Shown: positions 32,231-37,279 of the stretch, in pieces
How positions within the stretch are numbered: position 1 is the stretch's first letter
Layout of the letters: every line of letters begins with the position of its first letter
Source: Mollicutes bacterium
Lineage (GTDB): Bacteria > Bacillota_I > Bacilli_A > Izemoplasmatales > Izemoplasmataceae
Direction: 5' to 3'
Assembly (NCBI GenBank): GCA_003553945.1
Contig: PWEL01000047.1
Location: 1-37,279 of the forward strand
Length of the DNA: 37,279 bases
Position numbers and translations under genes: made by a program
The notes under the pieces: generated by a model
Database searches by the model: none
What the model was told of the DNA's origin: nothing
What the model saw: the letters and a program-made list of their open reading frames with translations, nothing else

Positions 32231-33669
32231 TCAATCCATGTCATCGATCCATTCTTTCAATTGTTCGTGGTTCAAAGATTCCAGCTGCAACGGCTCATCG
32301 GGGACGATACCCTCTTCAAGCATGCGTCCGTCAATCGAGGCGAGGACATCGGTGCTGCTCAGCCGTATGATTGCGCCGCTCGGAAGGATGTGCGTCGCGA
32401 CCGAGGCGCCGCCCCCGCCCGTTCTTTCGCCATAGACTGTGGCGGAGCCTTCGACCTTGGCGACCACTGTGAAATGATGGGCGGCGCTGTAGGTGACATT
32501 CGAGACCAGAAGGGAGTATTCGAAGGGGAAATAGGTCTCGTCCGTTTCATAGACATGCGTGGTGAGTGCGCCGTCGCGCGCATTCTTGCGATGCGTCTCG
32601 ATGGTCTCATCCGTTATCATGCCGAGCGTGCGGATCATCGGTCCCCGCACGCCGCCGCTGTTGCAGGTGAGGTCGATGATGATGTGCTCCATGTCTTCCC
32701 TTTCGGCACGCTCCAAGGCGTCTTTCAGACGATGCGGCGTCTCAAGGGTGAACTGTTGCAGCACTATGCGCGCGGTATCGTCGGCGAGTCGCGTGAACCC
32801 CTCCTCGATTTCACAGGTCTCCATCCGTTCCCTTGCTTCATAGAGTCTCAGCGTGCGCGGCCCGAGCATATGCCTGTACAGGGGGAAGCGCGCGCGTCCG
32901 GCATACATGCCGCCCATGAGGAAGCTTGAATGCGGGTCGTCGAGCGCGTAGACGATATGCTGGATCGCTTCGTAGTGCCTCAGTGGCGAGGCTAGAAGCT
33001 GTCGTTCGTAATCTTCGATGATCGATTCGAACGAGCTCTCGCCCTCCGGCACGTCCAAGCCGTAGAAATGTTCAAACAGCAAAAGGAGGAAATCCCGTGT
33101 GGTCCTCCCGACGGCGTCGTCCATCGGATAATAGGTGTATGACGACTCCCTGAGCGTCTCCTGGATGGATTCCCGGTTCAGCTGATAGACGTCGACGCCA
33201 TGGAGGGCGTCGCCGTTATAGTGCACGTTGTAGGTGGTTCCGGAGAATAGGAGGTTGGCGAGATGCAAGGGAATGACCATCGAGCCCTCCTCGCTCTTTA
33301 TCTGGTGGTCATAGCTGTCGAGGTCGATGGTGACGGCGCCGCCTCCGCTTGTGTGGGTGTCGATGGTCTCGACGCCGGCACCGAAATCCGTGCGGGGGCT
33401 CTCACCGATGGCGCGGGTCATTTCGATGCGGTCCATCACGATTTTCTGCGCCTCCATGTCCAGTATCATGTCGTGCTCTTTCAGGGTGAGAATGACCCGC
33501 GCATCGGTGCTCTCGATATCGAGTGCGTCATGACGCACGGCACCCTCGATGGTGCTGAGAAACGCCTCGACGCCGATGTGCGGGGTGATTCGCGCTCATA
33601 AGGCTGGAGTATCGCAGTGATGATGAACGCCGAGAGCACCATCAGACACATGATCAGGAGTTTTTTCAT
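32231..33669 (-). pseudogene. S41-family peptidase, split by a frameshift near 33590
   Basis: Two reading frames must be joined to give a whole protein. Translation should start at ATG 33669 (GAGGAAG about eight bases upstream) with a signal-anchor (MKKLLIMCLMVLSAFIITAI), but that frame turns to nonsense and stops near 33481. The peptidase body lies in another frame open from about 33592 to 32231. Removing two bases (one CG of the CGCG at about 33588-33591), or adding one, joins them as '...LQPYERITPHIGVEAF...', about 478 residues. The body has S41 (tricorn/IRBP-like) features: 'LDDPHSSF' with the likely catalytic His, 'IIDLTCNSGG', 'SNVTYSAAHHF' with the likely catalytic Ser, and 'GERTGGGGAS'. 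It may be a sequencing error, a true pseudogene, or a phase-variable gene. A GTG at 33538 could start a 435-residue form without signal. Confidence 0.75.
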
Positions 33670-33697
33670 CGGGAATCTTCCTCACAGAAAAAGGGTG

Positions 33698-33706
33698 TGC
33701 TATGAT
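33698..33706 (+). promoter_or_regulatory. Extended -10 promoter of the exonuclease III gene
   Basis: TGC followed by TATGAT (33701-33706), 34 bases before the TTG start. The -35 region is weak. It lies in the 70-base spacer shared with the divergent S41 gene, for which no clear promoter is seen. Confidence 0.5.
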
Positions 33707-33739
33707 GAAAGCGAGTGATGAAGAGAGGGGGTGTGCATA

Positions 33740-34492
33740 TTGAAGATTGTCTCATGGAATGTCAATGGTCTCCGCGCGGTGCGTCGCAAGGGATTCGACG
33801 ATGTATTCGCCGACTTCGATGCCGATATCTTTGCCGTTCAGGAGACGAAGATGCAGAAAACGCAGAAGGATTTCTCCTATGAAGGGTATGAAGAGTACTG
33901 GAACAGCGCGGCACGCAAGGGGTATTCGGGAACGCTTGTCTACACCAGGATCCGCCCGCTTTCCGTTAGCTACGGCATCGACGGCGAGCCCTATAATGAC
34001 GAGGGCAGGATCATCACGCTCGAATATCCGTCGTTCTATTTCGTCAACGTCTATGTGCCGAACTCCTCGCAGGAGCTCAAGCGCTTGCCTTTCCGCATGC
34101 AGTTTGAAGAGGATTTCAGGGATTACCTCAAGCGCCTTGACAGTGAGAAGCCGGTCGTGCTCGCGGGCGACCTCAACGTCGCGCATCAGGAGATCGACCT
34201 CAAGAACCCCGCGAACAACCGCCGGAACGCCGGCTTCACCGATGAAGAGCGGGAGAAGTTCACCGCACTGCTTTCCGAAGCGTTCACCGATACATTCCGC
34301 ACGCTTTATCCCGATACCGTGAAATACACATGGTGGACGTATCGCTTCGGCGCCCGCAAACGGAACGCAGGGTGGCGCATCGACTATTTCGTCGTGTCTG
34401 AGCGTTTCATGGCGCATGTCGTTGACAGCCGTATCCATGATGAGATCCACGGCAGCGACCACTGTCCGATCTCTTTGACACTCGATATCTAA
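33740..34492 (+). CDS. xth: Exodeoxyribonuclease III / AP endonuclease
   Basis: Base-excision-repair enzyme that cuts DNA at abasic sites and removes 3' blocks. With the TTG start at 33740 the 250-residue protein opens MKIVSWNVNGLRA, exactly the family start; a GTG at 33731 would add three residues and crowd the G-rich ribosome binding site. Catalytic motifs: 'QETKMQ' (Glu), 'GDLNVAHQEIDL' (Asp, Asn), 'YTWWTYR', 'GWRIDYFVVS' and 'GSDHCPISL' (Asp-His). Length is normal. It lies alone between two S41-like genes on the other strand. Confidence 0.96.
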   Translation: MKIVSWNVNGLRAVRRKGFDDVFADFDADIFAVQETKMQKTQKDFSYEGYEEYWNSAARKGYSGTLVYTRIRPLSVSYGIDGEPYNDEGRIITLEYPSFYFVNVYVPNSSQELKRLPFRMQFEEDFRDYLKRLDSEKPVVLAGDLNVAHQEIDLKNPANNRRNAGFTDEEREKFTALLSEAFTDTFRTLYPDTVKYTWWTYRFGARKRNAGWRIDYFVVSERFMAHVVDSRIHDEIHGSDHCPISLTLDI

Positions 34493-34522
34493 AGAAGCGC
34501 TTGCCCGGCAAGCGCTTCCTTT
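34491..34522. terminator. Terminator between exonuclease III and the S41 lipoprotein gene
   Basis: A 12-bp stem GAAGCGCTTGCC / GGCAAGCGCTTC with a very tight centre, followed by CTTTATTC. T runs are imperfect on both strands, but the position between convergent genes supports a shared terminator. Confidence 0.7.
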
Positions 34523-36287
34523 ATTCTTCGAGGATGATATCTATCAGGGGTGCGTCATCTTTCAGCGCATCATCGCCGAGTATGAATGCAGGGGTGACGC
34601 CGCCCTCCTCGTCGTCCCCTTCGGCATTGATGAATCGGTAGGGGCTGTTCTTAGTGATGGCGGCGCCTGAAGGCGTGATCATTGTCGTGCTTCCGGCCGG
34701 CCCGCCGGCGGTCTCAGTGCCGATGACGGTTGCGGCGTCGAGTTCCTGCGCGATGCGCGCGAGGTAATGCCCCGCGCCTTTGGTGAGCGGCGAGGTGCGG
34801 ATATAGAAGTCAGCATCCCGTGCGCTTTCTTCGCTCTGATGATAGAAGAAGAAGGCGCTTTGTTCAAGCGTGTGCCGGCGTCTGAAGGGGATGTCCTCGT
34901 CGGTAAGAAGCGAGAGGGTCCTGACCGCGGCCAGCGTCTCGCCCCCTTCGGTGCAGGAGAGGTCGAGGACGATCTTCTCGATGCCCGAATCCTTGAACTC
35001 ATCAAGCGCTTCTAGAAGTTCTTCGACGCTGCCTTGGCCGATATATCCCATGCGGAAGATGCCGATGCCTTCTTCAGTATGCGTCCGTGCCCTTCCGGCG
35101 CAGTAGTCTTCGAGGAGCGACTGGTAGTGTCTGTATGTCTCGAGACGTTCGTCGATGGCGTCCTGTTCTATGCTTCCAAAGAACCCCGGAAGATACGGTC
35201 CTGTCATACGGTGCGCCGTATGGACATCGTCGTCGAACCGGTGGGTGATGTCGATGACGGCGTTGAAATGGTCGTATCTGCTGGTGCCCAGCAGTTCGGG
35301 GAGGTAGTCCGCGAAGTATGCGTAGTGGCTGTCGGTGTCCGGGGATATGTCGCTGCGCCCGTGGAAGTGGTCATATTGCAGCGCGAGATAATTGAACGTA
35401 TCGATCCGCAGATTATAGGGGATGCGTTCCCCGTCTCGGCCGCCGTCCTGCATCGCCATTTCCTCGTCCTCGCTTATATCGCTGATGTTGGCGAGGAAGA
35501 GGGTCTCGCCGTTGAAATATACGTCATATGTCTCGTCCGTGAGGAGCATGCCGGCAATCCGGAGGGGCAGATAATATCCTCCATCGTCTCTGATGAGGTC
35601 GAAACGGTACGCCCCGAGGTTCAGCATCAGCCCTTCCCCGAGCGTCACCTTCTCTTCGGTGATGCTCAGCGTCTCATCGGAGAGAGGATGGATCAACGGC
35701 GCGAAATCGATTCTTTCGCTTTGTACGGTGTTCGCTTCAAAGTCGAATGCGAGCGACGCATCGTCATAGGTGAGTGTGAGGAGCGGCCCTTCGGCGGACT
35801 GTTCTATGCCGTCATAGTCGATGGTGCCTTCGAGCATCTTCAGGAAGGCATCGATTTCAATGTAGGGGCGTTCTTCCGAGAAATGAAGGTCCAATTGGTC
35901 CTCATCCTGCGTTTTCACTCCGGCGAGGTTCTCGAGGTCGACGGTCTCGCTGTGGGTGAGCGTACGCGCCTCATAAGGGGGGGTATCGAAGGTATAGGTC
36001 TTTGTATCCGTATAAGCGCCGTAGCTGAATGTGGCCTCCATCTCCACGCGTTGGACGCCCTCGCTCTCGATGGGGCGGTTGAGGTGCCCTTGCGGATGCA
36101 TAAGGGAGGGGCGTTCCGACGTCCAGTCTATGGAGACCTCGTTCTCTTCCCTGGGAAGATGCGGGGCTTCTTCTATGAATGTGCGTTCAAAGTCGATCAC
36201 ATCCATGGCCTCCTCCACGCGCTCTTGATCGGTGGGGGTGCATCCCGCTAAAAAGAAGACAGCGATCAATATGCAGAGTAGTTTCAT
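34521..36287 (-). CDS. S41-peptidase-like lipoprotein, probably inactive
   Basis: A 588-residue lipoprotein with lipobox LAGC (Cys16). Residues about 21-105 form an Ig-like domain of the type seen in the small lipoprotein at 31789-32136 ('IDWTSERPSLMHPQGHL'). A middle part (about 105-330) has no clear family, though 'YYLPLRIAGMLLTDETYDVYFNG' has a counterpart in the frameshifted S41 protein. The C-terminal S41 (tricorn/IRBP-like) domain follows. It keeps the Asp-rich 'DDDVHTAH' with His356 and 'IVLDLSCTEGG'. At the Ser position it reads 'LTKGAGHYLA', with Gly504 where the sister protein has 'VTYSAAHHF'. It is probably a non-catalytic binding protein (inference). AGGGGG lies seven bases before the start. 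An extended -10 promoter precedes it. Confidence 0.85.
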   Translation of the reverse strand: MKLLCILIAVFFLAGCTPTDQERVEEAMDVIDFERTFIEEAPHLPREENEVSIDWTSERPSLMHPQGHLNRPIESEGVQRVEMEATFSYGAYTDTKTYTFDTPPYEARTLTHSETVDLENLAGVKTQDEDQLDLHFSEERPYIEIDAFLKMLEGTIDYDGIEQSAEGPLLTLTYDDASLAFDFEANTVQSERIDFAPLIHPLSDETLSITEEKVTLGEGLMLNLGAYRFDLIRDDGGYYLPLRIAGMLLTDETYDVYFNGETLFLANISDISEDEEMAMQDGGRDGERIPYNLRIDTFNYLALQYDHFHGRSDISPDTDSHYAYFADYLPELLGTSRYDHFNAVIDITHRFDDDVHTAHRMTGPYLPGFFGSIEQDAIDERLETYRHYQSLLEDYCAGRARTHTEEGIGIFRMGYIGQGSVEELLEALDEFKDSGIEKIVLDLSCTEGGETLAAVRTLSLLTDEDIPFRRRHTLEQSAFFFYHQSEESARDADFYIRTSPLTKGAGHYLARIAQELDAATVIGTETAGGPAGSTTMITPSGAAITKNSPYRFINAEGDDEEGGVTPAFILGDDALKDDAPLIDIILEE

Positions 36288-36320
36288 AGGCCGGCCCCCT
36301 TATACCTTCAGATTAAAAAC

Positions 36321-36329
36321 ATTATAACA
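36321..36329 (-). promoter_or_regulatory. Extended -10 promoter of the S41-like lipoprotein gene
   Basis: On the minus strand TATAAT (36321-36326) is preceded by TGT. At 17 bases the -35 is TTTTCT, a poor match. Confidence 0.6.
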
Positions 36330-36379
36330 TGCGGGGTGCACAGAGAAAACCTTTTCCGGATGAAAGCGCGCGGAGAGTA

Positions 36380-36388
36380 TGGTAGAAT
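36380..36388 (+). promoter_or_regulatory. Extended -10 promoter of the MazG-like gene
   Basis: TGG followed by TAGAAT (36383-36388), 25 bases before the start codon. The -35 region is weak. It is divergent from the S41 lipoprotein promoter. Confidence 0.5.
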
Positions 36389-36412
36389 GTTGTTAGATTG
36401 AGAGGTGTGCCT

Positions 36413-36730
36413 ATGGAAACATTCATCAAGCGCCTTAGGCGCTTTCGTGATGCGAGGGACTGGAAAAAGTTCCATACCCCCGAGAACCTGGCGAAGTCTG
36501 TGGCGATCGAGGCGAGCGAGCTCCTTGAGAATTATCAATGGCCGAACAGGGAGCCGGATATGGACAATGTGAAAGAAGAGATCGCCGATGTCGTGACCTA
36601 CTGTCTTATGCTCACCGATCACTACGGGTTCGACATCCACCGGCTGCTGGAAGAGAAGATGGACAAGAATGAAGAGAAATACCCCGTGGACAAGGCTTTC
36701 GGGAAAGCGGACAAATACAACGAACTCTAA
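36413..36730 (+). CDS. MazG-like nucleotide pyrophosphohydrolase
   Basis: A 105-residue all-helical protein of the MazG-like / dCTP-pyrophosphatase-like family, which removes pyrophosphate from nucleoside triphosphates. Typical elements are 'RFRDARDWKKFHTPENLAKS', the metal-binding 'EASELLE' and 'EEIADVVTY'. ATG 36413 follows GAGGTG by five to six bases. Natural substrates cannot be told. The product pyrophosphate could feed the membrane pyrophosphatase. It is followed 12 bases later by a membrane-anchored protein on the same transcript. Confidence 0.9.
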   Translation: METFIKRLRRFRDARDWKKFHTPENLAKSVAIEASELLENYQWPNREPDMDNVKEEIADVVTYCLMLTDHYGFDIHRLLEEKMDKNEEKYPVDKAFGKADKYNEL

Positions 36731-36742
36731 GGAGGAAAAGCC

Positions 36743-37270
36743 ATGTGGCCCCTACTGGTCTTTGCGCTGGCACTGGTCATATTCGCGTTCATCATCGTCG
36801 GCTCCTTCCGTGCGAAGACCGAGGAAGTCGTCGAGGATATCGATATATTCCTGGACCTAAGAGAAGACGAACTCGAGGACATCGACGCCAACAAGCTCGA
36901 CGCCGCGATCGAAGACACCGTCGAACACCTCGAGGATCCGGCGCTTCGCAGCTTCAATCCGAGAACACGCCGTGAAGCGAAGGAAAGGCTCAAGGAATCC
37001 TATCAGTCCCTCTGGGAGACATTCGCCGGCATATACCGGCGCTATTATGACAGCGAGGCTGATACGCAGGCGCTGCTTGAGGCTCTGCGCGATAAATCCA
37101 CCGGCGCTTTTGAAGCAGGCGACACCGTCCATGTCCCCTCGATCGACCTATATGGGGAGATCACGAGTGTCAACGAGGACGGGACCTATACCGTATGCAA
37201 TGTCATCGGTGACTGCGCGAGGGTGTATGAACACGACATGGAGCGTCTCGCCGACGATGAGGGTGAATGA
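36743..37270 (+). CDS. Membrane-anchored protein of unknown function
   Basis: A 175-residue protein with one N-terminal membrane helix (about 2-20) and an acidic soluble part. The middle (about 25-110) looks helical; the last 50 residues ('GDTVHVPSIDLYGEITSVNEDGTYTV') resemble a small beta barrel of the SH3/KOW type. With no signal-cleavage site and few positive charges before the helix, orientation is unclear. AAGGAGG precedes the ATG. Co-transcription with the MazG-like gene is likely. I do not recognise a family. Confidence 0.75.
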   Translation: MWPLLVFALALVIFAFIIVGSFRAKTEEVVEDIDIFLDLREDELEDIDANKLDAAIEDTVEHLEDPALRSFNPRTRREAKERLKESYQSLWETFAGIYRRYYDSEADTQALLEALRDKSTGAFEAGDTVHVPSIDLYGEITSVNEDGTYTVCNVIGDCARVYEHDMERLADDEGE

Positions 37271-37279
37271 TGCGCACAG
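37270..37279 (+). CDS. Possible start of a further gene, cut by the window end
   Basis: ATG at 37270 (or 37267) overlaps the stop of the preceding gene and has GAGGGTGA just upstream. Only three codons are visible, so nothing can be said about the product. Confidence 0.3.

Noticed and set aside
33538-33540. GTG 33538 as the true start of the S41 peptidase
   Set aside because: It would lack any signal sequence although an adjacent, well-signalled anchor lies in another frame; a weak GAGGG nearby keeps it as a minor alternative.
35034-36251. 405-codon open frame on the plus strand opposite the S41-like lipoprotein
   Set aside because: The minus-strand protein has a lipobox, an Ig-like domain and S41 motifs; the plus-strand frame has none and no start signal.

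Overview
The window reads as a chromosomal segment of a Gram-positive-type bacterium (Bacillota/Firmicutes, possibly a relative of the Mollicutes). The grounds are conserved gene order (cmk, S1-domain protein, der, gpsA, HU; then nusB, xseA, xseB, dxs, tlyA, recN), strong AGGAGG-type ribosome binding sites, sigma-A-like promoters, many hairpin plus T-run terminators, and lipoprotein signal peptides. TGA ends many genes, so the standard code applies and this is not a TGA=Trp mycoplasma. I saw no rRNA, tRNA, CRISPR array, insertion sequence or prophage. The lineage call is an inference from gene order and style, not from a marker-gene search.

Layout. 1-540 holds one small membrane protein. 641-4188 (minus) is a compact operon: a good promoter, a 32-codon small ORF, a two-domain KaiC-like ATPase, and a pseudo-receiver/PAS/GGDEF/HD-GYP cyclic-di-GMP protein. 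4230-6470 (minus) is a membrane pyrophosphatase with its own promoter and terminator. 6580-11428 is a housekeeping block (cmk, S1 protein, der, gpsA, hup). 11464-14135 holds an ankyrin protein, a CPBP-type membrane protease and a KtrA-like K+ channel regulator. 14151-17787 is an operon in which rdgB and a YfcE-like phosphoesterase flank a cobalamin-binding protein and an ABC transporter pair. 17837-24053 is the nusB-xseA-xseB-dxs-tlyA-recN block, lacking the folD, ispA and argR genes often found there. 24052-25469 has a small membrane protein divergent from DNA polymerase IV.

25494-36326 is an envelope/accessory region: a 1138-residue acidic repeat lipoprotein, an aldehyde dehydrogenase, an MFS transporter, a small Ig-like lipoprotein, two S41-peptidase-like proteins, and exonuclease III between those two. 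One S41 gene is split by a frameshift. The other has Gly where the first has its presumed catalytic Ser. 36380-37279 has a MazG-like pyrophosphohydrolase and a membrane-anchored protein of unknown function.

The best candidate for something undescribed is the minus-strand KaiC/cyclic-di-GMP operon at 641-4188. It couples a double RecA-type KaiC ATPase (phosphosite region S-Y instead of S-T) to a multidomain signalling protein whose receiver lacks key residues and whose HD-GYP domain lacks one metal-binding His, preceded by a tiny ORF. Parts of it look more AT-rich than the housekeeping genes around it. Second-tier items are the cobalamin-binding protein inserted in the rdgB operon, the paired S41/Ig lipoprotein locus, and the AGTATACG direct repeats between dinB and a small membrane protein.
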